DNA of 64,000 nt, taken from Lineus longissimus (taxonomy: Eukaryota; Nemertea; Pilidiophora; Heteronemertea; Lineidae). Shown here piece after piece: positions 1 to 12,000 of the stretch (position 1 is the stretch's first letter; each line of letters begins with the position of its first letter). The translations under genes were made by a program, and so were the position numbers. Location: positions 18,292,501 through 18,356,500 of the forward strand of contig NC_088311.1 of assembly GCF_910592395.1 (NCBI RefSeq), given 5' to 3'. The notes below the pieces were generated by a model that was given only the letters and a program-made list of their open reading frames with translations, was not told the DNA's origin and made no database searches.

Positions 1-751
1 TGGAAATCTCATCAGTCGATATTGACATTGTTAGCCAGGGTACTAGTATACACTCTTAAAATAAATTTGTAAAAAGCTCTTTTACAGTAATCTATTATAC
101 CGTACTTATCTGGTAGTTGCTATTGCACCGACTGTCAAATTAGGTTTTAATCATCAAAATAGTAATTCTGTTAATACCACTTCAATGGTTATTGTTTACT
201 ACATGTACTACATGTATAGGCTTTTTCAGAAGTAAATGTCGCTGTCCTTTTTACAGTTGTGCAAAACTAGTGGGCCGATTTCTTCAAAGTTGTTTTTTTA
301 AAAATCTAATTTCGGGATCAAACACAAATTCCAGGTTAGAGAATTGCAAATCAAGTTAATTGTTTTTCTTCTTTGGAGCCACCTTTGGCTTTTGGGGGTC
401 TGGACAGGGTCCGATTTTTTCTAATGGATAGGTCTCAATGAAACTTAATCTGCACGAAAAAAGTTTACTTGAGCATTTCAGCAAAATTTATCCAGAAATA
501 AGCAGTACGGAGGGGAAAATGTCAAAAGCCATGCACCACGTCAATGTACCCAAATAAATACCGAAAAAAAGTTTCGTAACCATGCTTAATGAAATATGAA
601 CATCCTCTTGGTTGCCGAAATTGGAGATAAGAAAAACAAACTTTGTAGAAATCGACCCAGTAGTTTTCGAACAGTGGCACCAAAGGACAGTGACATTTAT
701 TTATGAAGCCGACTATACCCATTAAACGGATTCTAATAATACACTAACAAA
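1..751. other. No gene recognised; probable intron of gene 1
   Basis: AT-rich sequence with no splice-bounded coding segment I can support. Gene 1 must have its signal peptide and the first half of its F-type lectin upstream of here, because its first visible exon starts in mid-domain. This stretch is therefore most likely intronic. Confidence 0.4.
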
Positions 752-1240
752 TAGCATTGTACCCGTGGCGCAGGCAGGTTCAAATGGGCTATACCTTGAA
801 TAGATGAATTGCAATGAAAATCTAATGCAATATCAAAGGTTGCAATATCGAAGAGACAAATTAAACCAACCATTTGTCCACAGACTCGGACCTAGCTGTG
901 GCATGCTGTATGCGTGCACATGAAAGTATATCAATTGGTCTGATAGAGATGATGAGGCAATGTGAATATGCCTCGTTCCTTAGTCAGCAATATGCGCCTT
1001 TTTATACGGAGAAGGAGAACCCAGATATGCCTTCACATGTCGGCCTCCAAATGGCTCGAACCAATTATTCACTATCACTACTCTAACTTTAAAATGCGTG
1101 CTCCTCCTACATGTAGCATGATCTCGGGCAAGGCACTTAGTCGACAGGCATGCTAGAAGTTCAGCAGCGTGAGCAGCTCCTTGATAAGGCCATGCCAAGT
1201 TCAGAGTGCCTCTTCAGATACATCAAGTATCGAAAGCTGT
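752..1240 (+). repeat. Dispersed repeat family R500, copy 1 (empty DIRS site)
   Basis: It starts near AGCATTGTACCCGTGGCGCA and shares hundreds of bases with 20467-20994 (same strand) and with the two halves 40518-40709 and 47270-47620 (opposite strand). No coding potential is conserved, so it looks like a non-autonomous element. This copy lacks about 40 bp at its right end. It carries the uninterrupted word AAAATGC at 1091-1097, which is where the DIRS element entered the third copy. Confidence 0.8.
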
Positions 1241-2138
1241 GGTCACAGAGGTCGAGCCCTACAATTTCACCGAAGGTAGCACGTTTCGTCATTAATTGTC
1301 CTAGACTCTTCAAATTTGATATCTAGACACCTTTTGGGCATCTGTACATATTTTAAAAAACTCCGGTCAATGTGACATACTTTTCAGGGTTAAGTAGGTC
1401 TGGTCATAAAACTCTATGTCAGTTAAATTAAGAAACCTTCACTGTGTGATCCTCAAAGGTGCATCAGTGATCGATATGATCAAGATTGACATAGAGCGTA
1501 GAACATTTTGTCAGAAAGGTCAAACTCTAAAATTCCACTGAAGTTGATACGTTTCACTACTATTTGTCTGAGATTCTTCAAATTTCATATGGAGACACCT
1601 ATTGGGCATCTGTACAAGTTGACCCAATTTAGGTCAATTGTGACCTAGTTTATCAAGTTCACAGAGGTCAAACTCTAAAAGTGTCATTGACAGTGCCATA
1701 TTTTGTCATACATGTGTCTAAAAGTCAATTTAACCTCATATGTCATTTCATCTGCAATTAAATGATTCCCAGGTGAGCACAATGTCCCCTGGACATTTCA
1801 TTTCTTTCTGGGCAGATAAAGGTGATAGTCTGAAACAATATTTTCATCGGTTGGTGCTCGGTATAAGCATCCTGAGATTCAGGTTATTTTTAGTCTACGT
1901 CATATACATGAACCTGTTTGAAATTTCGACAAGTTGAGTATGTTGAGAACCACTGGTTATGCCAGGATGCGGAATAAGAGGCTGATGGACTAAGCAGAAT
2001 GGTGGGCAAATTCATCACTTAATATAGTGTAATTTGCATGTGACTCTCAATGATTTGAAAGTTTTGACTGACACTTCTTTCATTCAACATCACTTCAACA
2101 CCCATTACAATATTAACATTTACACACACTGTGGGTGG
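1241..2138. other. Non-coding; degenerate direct repeats of ~270 bp
   Basis: Two stretches, about 1258-1350 and 1530-1625, share blocks such as CTTCAAATTT followed by GGGCATCTGTACA at matching spacing. A third partial start near 1663 repeats GAGGTCAAACTCTAAAA. No exon is supported. Confidence 0.4.
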
Positions 2139-2494
2139 ATTAAGAAATGCATGAATTTTCACTAGGATTGACTTGGGTGCCTTTTGAGATACAGGGGTGG
2201 CGAGTGCTCTAATTTTTTGGGATATCATAATGTCTAGACGAGAGTATTGTTGTGATATTTTGACACATCACTTAAATTTTGCCATAAATCTAAAATCATC
2301 AAACTTATCTTAGAGTAAAAGATTAAGAAATGCATGAATTTTCACTAGGATTGACTTGGGTGCCTTTTGAAATACAGAGGTGGTGAGTGCTCTAAATTTT
2401 GGGATATCATAATGTCTAGACGAGAGTATTGTTGTGATATTTTGACACATCACTTAAAATTTGCGATAAATCTAAAATCATCAAACTTATCTTA
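2139..2494. repeat. Tandem duplication, 182-bp period
   Basis: Copy 1 (2139-2312) and copy 2 (2321-2494) are nearly identical, both running from GATTAAGAAATGCATG to AAACTTATCTTA, with only a handful of differences. This is a recent local duplication in an intron. Confidence 0.9.
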
Positions 2495-2885
2495 AGCAAA
2501 ATTTAGAATAATTTAACGAACAACCAACACCTATTATCAACCGCATCGCCTTAGAGTGGATATCTTTGTAGTTATTTATCCTAAAATGTGGCGCATTTTT
2601 ATCCATTCAGCCATTACTAAAATCTGCCTACGGTTTTCGAGACAATGGCACTCAGTCACCCGTGACCGCATAAAACGGCGATGTACGTGTTAAAAAAAGT
2701 ATGTACATGCAGCTCCTCCTATTTGCTTTTAGTTTTCCATGAAATGTATACTTTTTAAGGTTCACCCTGTATAAAGCTAGTTTAAAATGTTATGTATGTA
2801 ACCTCTTACAAAAGTCGAATCGTCCCAATTGCTTTGTAAAGTCAAAATGCATTCTCTAAATAGTATGTGCGTTTCGTCATTGCAG

Positions 2886-3086
2886 ACAAACTGACGAATT
2901 TTAAGATCTTGATAGATGAAAATCTCTGCCATCATGAAACTGGAACAGTACAGTTTAGTCGAGCACAAGAAATTAAATGTGACTCGCCGGGTCCTGTTGT
3001 CGGAAGACGCCTGAAGATCCAACGAATGGAACCATCGTCTGCTCTTACATTGTGCGAAGTGAGCGTACAGGCTTTCCAATATAGAG
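2886..3086 (+). CDS. Gene 1 exon: C-terminal half of F-type lectin (fucolectin) domain
   Basis: The acceptor TTTCGTCATTGCAG precedes 2886 and the donor GTGCGT follows 3086; the exon is phase 1-1 and codes about 67 residues. The reading includes RRLKIQ and LTLCEVSV, matching the conserved ends of F-type lectin domains (a late Cys in a TLCEVEV-like strand, preceded by a GRY(V/I)-like strand). The N-terminal half, with the fucose-binding His/Arg residues, must lie upstream, so binding ability cannot be judged here. Confidence 0.75.
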
Positions 3087-6000
3087 GTGCGTGTAGGCAA
3101 GGTCACGGTATTGACCTATGCAGGGTTTTTCACTTTATCTCCTCCCTCACAGCCTTATTGCTCCTATACTTCTGCATTTTGTCAGCATGTGTTCGTGTAG
3201 CGTTCGACTGAGTTACCTAGTAAATGACTAGTACACTAACGAGCATGGTAAATCACACCTTTGTCATGTTTGTCAGCAGCATCACAACCCTAATAAATTG
3301 ATGCAGCTGTATTATACCAGTCTGAAGTTGTTTAACACAGGCTGTAGAATTCTAATTTATTGAACTTTAAGTACATCTTTCAGCATGCCAAACCAAGCGC
3401 TATGGCCCCAACTGCAACAACCGATGCCAATGTGCCAATGATGACACGTGTGATGACAAGACAGGACAGTGCCCATCTGGGTGTAAAGATTTTTTCACAG
3501 GCCCTTACTGTAACATAGGTACGTAAGGAATGAACCTTAAGAAGGACCATTGGTATTATTAAGGGTAATATTACCCAGCTGTCGGCTGCCCAGTCACCTC
3601 CTATTCTACAAGCAGTTTCCATCAACAAATTGCACAAAAGAAGGAAAAATTCGAAATCTGACTGAATTATCACGCTTTTCCGATGTTGACTCCGATTTGA
3701 CCCGCGAGTTAGCTCTCAATGCGTCGATCCTTTCCATGTGGAACGATGCACTAGCAAGGTTCTTCCTGGAGCCATGGATCTATCCTAAGCCTACAACTGC
3801 CTCGTCCCAAGTCATTGCGCCTCGATCCGCCAGTTCCTGACGCATGGTAGGATTGTAGCTACGTTCCATCCACGGAGGTCCGGTAATGGATAGCTTCTGG
3901 AGATTCTCCATGAACTATCCATGGATTGCCCATGGATGGAATGTTCATGATTAATCCCCATCAACTATCCGTCGACGGAGACTTTTGCCTGTGTACTGAA
4001 AAAGAAGACATTGTAAATTTCGCATGGTTCCTGCGTGATTATATTCCACAAGTTGAAGATATGCCAACTTCGTTATAACCTTGAACTCTATTGAAATTGA
4101 TCATTAAACTTCAAAACAACACAAACATATATGTTGTTTTGTTTCATGCTTCTGTCTTTCCTCCTGCAAGTTGAGATATATACCAGTTGAATTGGTATAA
4201 ATTGTAGATAGTGTAAAAATGGTTGAATCTTCTGCTCAGTCCCGTCATTTACTAGCGATGCTGTTCTTTGATCTGTTGAAATTCTGAAGATACATGTTGC
4301 CTTTCTGCTTTTTCCAGCAATTACCTGCGACCCACCGTCACGACTGTTAAATGGAAAAGTTTCTACCACCTTTCTAGCAACCGTTGGTTGGTTCGTGAGT
4401 TACAAGTGCGACAAAGGCTTCGTTCTCGAAGGGAAAGAGAATTCAACCTGTGTCGAGAACGTTTACGGTCCTGGTAATGTGGCAGACTCAACTCCCGTCT
4501 GTAGAGGTGAGACACACTCAAAGGGAAAAGAAACCTGCACTCCTTGACTAATAGAGTCTTATTCAGCGTGTGCTATGAGTCAGTTCCGCCAGCAATATCC
4601 GTCTCTGCTAAATGGGCAAGTTGGTGCCCCGAAGGCCGCTGTTCTAGGCTCATTTAAGGGGGGTTATCAGTAGGTAAAGGACATCGTTTTGCACAAGGAC
4701 GGTCCTACCACGAAGACTGCAATTCTAGGATAAGCAGTCACTTATCAGTTCGTCAAAGGGCATCGTTTTGGAAGTAAGAGCTGGCCAAGGACGGTCATGG
4801 TAATTTGAAAGAGAAATTGGCACACCCGACGTCTCTGAGTGTAGGCCCATGGGAAAAGGCACTCTCCTTGCCTTGTTAGAAAAAATGTTCATATGCAAAG
4901 CGCGTGCTGTCTTTTAATCAGAACTGTACATGACTCGAATGGAATTAACCTTGTTAGAAGTTTTGTCTTTTCTTCTTTCCAGCAATAACCTGCGACCCAC
5001 CGTCCTTAACAAATGGACAAGTGTCTGTCCCAAAGCCTGCACTTCTAGGTTCAGCCGTTAGCTACCAGTGTAACACAGGTTACGTTCTAGAAGGGAAAGA
5101 GAGTTCCACCTGTGTCGAGGTTGGGACTGGTAATGTTAAAGGGAGCTGGGCTGACCCGACACCCGTGTGCACAGGTAAAACGTACATTTCATACAAAAAG
5201 AGGTTATTTTCATGTTTTTGTCCTAATAAGGACTTTGTTTGATACACGACTCAAAGCATCTTCACCTGGCCAGCAATGGTTTTTTTTTTCTTTTCCAGCA
5301 ATAACCTGCGACCCACCGTCCCTAACAAATGGACGAGTGTCTGGCCCGAAGCCTGCACTTCTAGGTTCAGCCGTTAGCTACCAGTGTGACACAGGTTACG
5401 TTCTAGAAGGGATAGGGAGTTCTACCTGTGTCGAGGTTGGTCCTGGTAATGTTAAAGGGAGCTGGGCTGACCCGACACCTGTGTGCACAGGTGAGACGTA
5501 CATTTCATACAAAAAGAAGTTCTTCTTATGTTTTTGTCCTGATAAGAAATTTGTTTGATACACAACTCAAAGCACCTTCACCTGGCTAACAATCGTTTTT
5601 TGTGTTCTTTTCCAGCAATAACCTGCGACCAACCGTCCCTTACAAATGGACGAGTGTCTGGCCCGAAGCCTGCACTTCTAGGTTCAGCCGTTAGCTACCA
5701 GTGTGACACAGGTTACGTTCTGGAAGGGAAAGGGAGTTCCACCTGTGTCGAGGATGGGACTGGTAATGTTAAAGGGAGCTGGGCTGACCCGAAACCCGCG
5801 TGCACAGGTAAGACGTACATTTCATACAATAAGAAGTTCTTCTTATGTTTTTGTCCTGATAAGAACTTTGTTTGATACACGACTCAAAGCATCTTCACCT
5901 GGCTAGCAATGGTTTGTTTGTCTTCTTTTCCAGCAATAATCTGCGACCCACCGTCCCTAACAAAAGGACAAGTTTCTGTCCCGAGGCCTGCACTTCTAGG

Positions 6001-9000
6001 TTCAGCAGTTAGCTACCAGTGTGACACAGGTTACGTTCTAGAAGGGAAAGGGCGTTCCACTTGTGTCGAGGATCAACCTGATAATGTTAAAGGGAGCTGG
6101 GCTGACCCGACACCCGTATGCACAGGTAAGACGTACATTTCATACAAAAAGAAGTTCTTTTCATGTTTTTGTCATGATAAGAACTTTGTTTGATACACGA
6201 CTCAAGGCATCTTCACCTGGCTAGCAATGGTTTTTTTGTCTTCTTTTCCAGCAATAACCTGCGACCCACCGTCCCTAACAAATGGACAAGTGTCTGTCCC
6301 GAAGCCTGCCCATCTAGGTTCAGCCGTTAGCTACCAGTGTGACACAGGTTACGTTCTAGAAGGGAAAGGGAGTTCTACCTGTGTCGAGGTTGGGACTGGT
6401 AATGTTAAAGGGAGCTGGGCTGACCCAGCACCCGTGTGCACAGGTAAGAGTTTGACAGTGACAACGGTATTCCCCTGAAGACCTACGGCGTTCGTTAATG
6501 AATATGAAACTTTGCAATTGCATGTACATGTACATGCACGTACCGGTACTGAATATAAATATATGAGGAGGAAAGGAAGGTCCTAATTATATTCAAGGGC
6601 AATGGACTGACCCGACACCTGTGTGCACAAGTAAGATAACTCATGTCTATGGATGGGAACTTTCCCTTTAATGCTAGAAGATATTCATCATTTGCTTGAA
6701 TTAGGAGTTAGGGTTTCTTTTTTTTCTTGAGTTATTCGTTATCATCATGCCGTTTAGAACTTCAAAATGTCTTTGCCTGTATAGAATGTCCGGGCCACAA
6801 TATTCTGTTCTGTCCTTCGATATTTAAAGCTATTGGCAATCATAATACCCTCCAAAGATGTATTAATATTATACCATGATCTGTCAGAATACAATAGGGC
6901 TGGACTTTTTTTTCCATGGGGATATGTTCTACTTCTACACTGGTGTAGTATAGTTCTCTAGAGGCCATGACCGTTGATAGCTCAGAGATTGTGGAGCAAA
7001 ATAGAACCTTGGGCTTTTGCCCTGCCATTGTTTGTCTTATTTTCCAGCAATATGCTCTGTGAACCACCGTCTCTAATAAATGGACGAGTTCCATCCCCAA
7101 GCCGGTTAAACAATTTTGAATGTTTCCCCTTGATCATGTTTGTTTAAAACCCTGAAACACCAGATTGACACCTATTTCTCTGTTTCTACCGTTGGAAGCT
7201 CATTGCCTCTCTAGCTGTCTATCGCATTTTATGGAAACAACGACATATGTGGAAGAAAAATCACACGTTACTTTGGCACCGCTCAATTCAGCCGTGCGTT
7301 TACCAGTCAGACACGGATCTTTGCCTGAAGCGTCTGTTACTTCCCTAAGAGGGAAAAGCGCACTGCAAGGCGGGAAATTCATTGACGGAAATGAATTCTT
7401 TTGACGTTGTAAATTTGCCCCATGTTTGGCCCTGATCATTATCAATACTGATACATGTATGATTCATATTCCATCCATAAATTGCAACACGTCACTCTTA
7501 CTTAATGGACAAGTATAATTAACCGGTGAACATAGCACCCATGGCACGACAGTGATCTTTATAGCCGATTAAGTCTTCATTCTCGAAGGGAAGACGAATT
7601 CTACGTGTGTTTACGCAGATCCGAACAGCGCCAAGGGAAAGTGGTCAGAGCTGTTCGGTTGTTGGTCAAATAGGACCTGAGTTAATTATTTGTTACAACA
7701 TGTATGGTGCTGGCTTGTGGTGGACGCCATCAAGAGACTTGTTTACAAACACAGTTTATTTTAGGCCTATGCACTTACCTTCTTACGTAAGTGCATAGGT
7801 TCATTTTATTAGTTTTCTACACTCGGCCATTCGTGTGCAGAGCTCTGTGGTGTGGAGACCAGAAGAACGTTTGCTCCTGTTTCTCCTTCTTGGACAATTT
7901 ACTCCAAGGTTCGACGTTTGTGATTAATTCTTTCCAAGCCTATAAATGGAAAGAATGCTTTTCTAACTGTGTGTCGGGCTGTGTGTCTCGAGGGATATTT
8001 CAAACTATGTATTGGCACAGACCGACATAGACTCGTGCACATGTGATACAGCTATTTCGTAAAGTCGTTTAAAACAAGTCTCTGTGGCGGCCGCAAGGAG
8101 GGGCACTTTACGTTTACGTGTACGTGTACGTGTTGTCGTACTTCCTGTTGGATGTGTACTTCCTGTTTGTCATTCAAGGCCTTCGTAAACCGTGACTTCT
8201 CTTTGTCACTCACTTCCGTTACCGGACTTGCACTCATCCTGTTCTTTTTCGTGACGTCATATCTACATGTACATGACTGTGTTTCTACTGGCGGATGTGT
8301 CTTCAGTTACAGACGGAGCGAACTTCTCCTAGCATTCAATGAGCTCTGGTGGTGTTGACACTTATAATATGTTTATGTTTACCTAGCTTGTTCCTGTTAT
8401 TGTGAATAAAGTGTGTTTGTGTATTTGTGTAAAACAGCTTCAGGGTTTGTGTTTCTTCTGGTAATTTAGTAGTGTTTTTTCATGTAGCTATGGTACATTG
8501 GTCTCTCCGACCGGATTTTTTCATCCAGATCACATTCTTCGAGGCTGTTTTGCTGATAAATTTTTCTTTCCAGGAGCATATTTCATTGGTGATTGTTTGT
8601 TGTCTTTGAAGAGATCTATGTCACAAGTTCATGCATTTCTGACATCACTTTTCATACCTACATGTATTTCATAGCGTACCGGTTGTGTGAATGCGTCATG
8701 TGCGTGCAACGTTACGTTTGCGTCATTGTAATGTAAATGAGTCATGTGCGAATGCGTCTTGTGTGTGTCACTGTGATTGAGATGTGAATGAGGTGTTTCT
8801 TGTTTCTTACATTTTCATTTACAATTCTGGTGTGGTCGTTTTGTGCGTGTCATCACTATTCACACGGCATATTTCATTCGGTACGACATTTTGGTATCAT
8901 GTTCTATTCAATGAGTTAGAGTTGTGTATTGCAAAATGGGCCAAATGCAGATAAGTGCATTTGTTATTTTCAGTTGTTTGAGCAACGGTGCTCTGGTCAT

Positions 9001-12000
9001 ATAATTTGATGATGTGTTGCATATACATGTACTCTTATAGTGATCAGTTACGTTACGTGTGTTTCATTCATTCACTGGTATTAATTTGTTACGTGACATA
9101 TTTGTGCATAAGGTAGTGTTGAGCCGAGGACTATCGGGTGTAGAGATTCTAAATAAGAATCTAAGTATTTCGTCGTGGGTTTAAGTGGAGAACCTTTGGA
9201 GCATACTTGTCGAGATTGGCACTAGCTGATTAGAAACGGTGCGTGCCAATTGCGACCGGTCATCTCGTATAAAGCATTTATTGTGCGGTGTAAAACATCC
9301 TCCCCTCAGTGTGTCTTTATTTTAATACTCAAGTACAATAGTACAATATGGCGGCAAGTTTAAATGAGTTGCTTGAGAAGAGGCGAATCACCAGAGGTCG
9401 CTTCACAAAATATATCACTGTGACAGATACAGCTGCTAAGGAAGCTGAAACACTTGTTGCTGATGATGAGTCTAATGAAAAAGATGTGCATATAGCGATA
9501 CGTACAGCTCTTTCTTCATTCAAAAGGGTTGAGGAAGTTTATGGGGAGTTATCAGGAGTGCAGGATCAAATAGATTATCATGCAGACAATGATGCTCGCC
9601 TAAAAGCGGTGAAAGATGATGATGGTGAGGTGAGATACCTCAAAGCGTACAATCATATGTGTGCTTCGATACAAGGGTTAGAGGCATGTTTATCACCTGT
9701 ACAGGAAGCAAGTGAAGCATCCGGAAAATCTGCTAAATCTGAGTTCAGCCCGGAAATGTTTGCAGAAAGCTTGTCAAAGGCTCTCGCCGGAGTGAACACT
9801 GGCGTTTCTAAGACACAACTAGAAGAAATTCTTTCTACGCTGACGCACAAGAAGCGAGTTATTCAGATCCCAAAATTCAAGGGCGATACTGAGCTATTTG
9901 ATCAATGGCGAGATCTTGTGGGTGCAGAGGTTAGAAAACCTGGGTACAGTGACGTCGAGAAGACTCATGTTGTAATTTCATTACTCGATGGAGAGGTAGC
10001 AAAGTTGGTGTCTGGTTTGAAAGACCCAAGCTACGAGGAAATAATCGAGTTCTTAGAGAATCGTTACGGAGATGTGTTAGCTCGCATTGAGAAGGCTGTC
10101 AATGAGATAGCTAGTGTTCCAGTTGTAAAAAGTCCCACAGTTCGAGAGTTGGATCCTGTGCTGAACACACTGGTGGCAAACTGGAATTACATTAAGAAGA
10201 GGACACACGATGACCCAGAGCTCATCCGATCTAGTTGGATTCTCACTGCGTTAGTAAGGAGGAAGATGCCGAAGAGTTTGGTGAGAAAGTGGGACAGCGA
10301 ACGAATCAAAGAAGAAAAGAGAACGACAGCTCCGTCCAACCTTCCAATTCGAATTGACGACTTGATCGAGAAGATCCAAGATGCAGTGAAGGTTGCTAGA
10401 AGGTCAGAGTCCCTTCCAAACGATCCAAAAAAGGAAAGATCATTTGAAAGGCGTCCATCTGGCCACGCCTTGAATGTGATCCCACAAACACAGGAGAGTA
10501 CCGAAAGTCGGTGTGTCTTTTGTGATAATGCACACCAATCCTATTCGTGTCCGTCCGTTTCCAAGATGCGTGTTGAGGAGAGATGCGAGCGTGTGAAAGC
10601 AGCAAGGGCTTGCTTCAATTGTTTGTCGAGATTCCACATGGTAAAAACATGTCGATCTAGGGGATGCAAATCGTGTAAGAAGAATCACCATACTTTGCTC
10701 CACTTCGAGAAAAGAAGTGGAAGTGACAACGCTGCGAGAAGTAATGTATCAGGTTCTTCTAACCTTACATCAAAGGTACCACATCAGAACAAAGTTGAAT
10801 CGACTGCAGGACTGGTCAAGTCTACTGGTTCAACGAATGTCGTCATGCAGAGCGGCATAGTCAAACTTGAGTCAAAGTCTAGGGTTGCGGAAGGTCGCGT
10901 GTTACTGGACACCGGGAGTGGTGTTACGTTCATTAGCCGTTCAATGGCAAAAAGATTGAATTTGAGAGGCCCCAAGGTTGAAGGTGAGTTCATCTTGGCA
11001 GGTGGAGAGGTGATGGCTACCACTACTGAGAAGGTCAAGTTCTATCTATCGGGAATTCTTCCTGGCTGGAAGGGAGAAGTTTTCGAAATTTCTGCGTACA
11101 TTTTGGACAAGCCAAGTGCTCCGATAAATGCTGTCAACGTGGATTTCACCAAGATGAGTCATTTGAGGGGTCTACAGCTCGCGGAAAGATTTCCTATCCA
11201 GGCAAACTCTGAAGTGGATGTTCTTCTGGGCATTGAAGACACTCTCAACATCTTAAAAGAGAAGAGAATCAGAGGGCCTCCAGGAACGCCCATGGCACAG
11301 AAGACTCACATAGGCTGGATCCTATGTGGGCCGTACTCAACCCAGACCGAAGTCAACCGTACTTATTGTGTCCACCGCGTCAGCTTCCAAGAACAAAATG
11401 AAACTGAGATGGCAACCCGTTATTGGGACCTTGAACACCTGGGCATTCGTCCTAATGAGAGTAAGAACTCGACTGAACTTGAGACTTCGGCCTTGGAGCA
11501 ACACCGAATGATGACAACACGAGTAGGAGACCATTATGTGACTGGATTACCACGTCATCCAAGTTACAAGGATAGGATCCTCAAAAGCAACAGAGCCTTA
11601 GCTACCAATCGTCTAATAGGACTCGAGAAGAGACTGAAGAGAGACCCCAGATTAGCATCCGAGTATGAAGCTCAGATTCAAGACCTGCTCTCAGCTGGAA
11701 GAGCCGAAAAGGTATTGGAGGATAGAGAGCCTGACAATCATCAGGTTTGGTACCTTCCTCACCATCCAGTCGTGCGAAGAGATAAGACGACGACCAAAGT
11801 GCGTGTTGTTTTTGATGGGTCCATGATTGGATATGAAGGTGTATCGTTAAATGAGACATTGCTGCCAGGGCCAGCATTGCAGCCGGATCTCCCAGGGGTT
11901 TTGTTGCGATTTAGACGCCACAGAGTGGCATTAGTGGCTGACATCGAGAAGATGTTCCTTCAAGTTAAAATGAGAAAAGAGGATCAGGATTCTCAGAGGT

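Larger units (their letters stand above)
4983..6443 (+). repeat. Tandem array of five type-E CCP exon units, ~317 bp each
   Basis: Exon starts at 4983, 5299, 5616, 5934 and 6252 are spaced 316-318 bp. Exons and introns are copied together: each intron carries a TTCATACAAAAAGAAGTTCT-like block and CATCTTCACCTGGC. This shows duplication by unequal exchange at the DNA level. Confidence 0.9.

Noticed and set aside
2867-2885. ATG in frame just upstream of the F-lectin exon as a gene start
   Set aside because: The ATG lies in the polypyrimidine/acceptor region; the exon starts in mid-domain and at phase 1, so an upstream exon must exist.
7791-8030. 79-codon frame in the BEL LTR (again at 15129-15368)
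   Set aside because: Identical in both LTRs because the LTRs are copies; no known BEL protein lies there and the frame has no domain.
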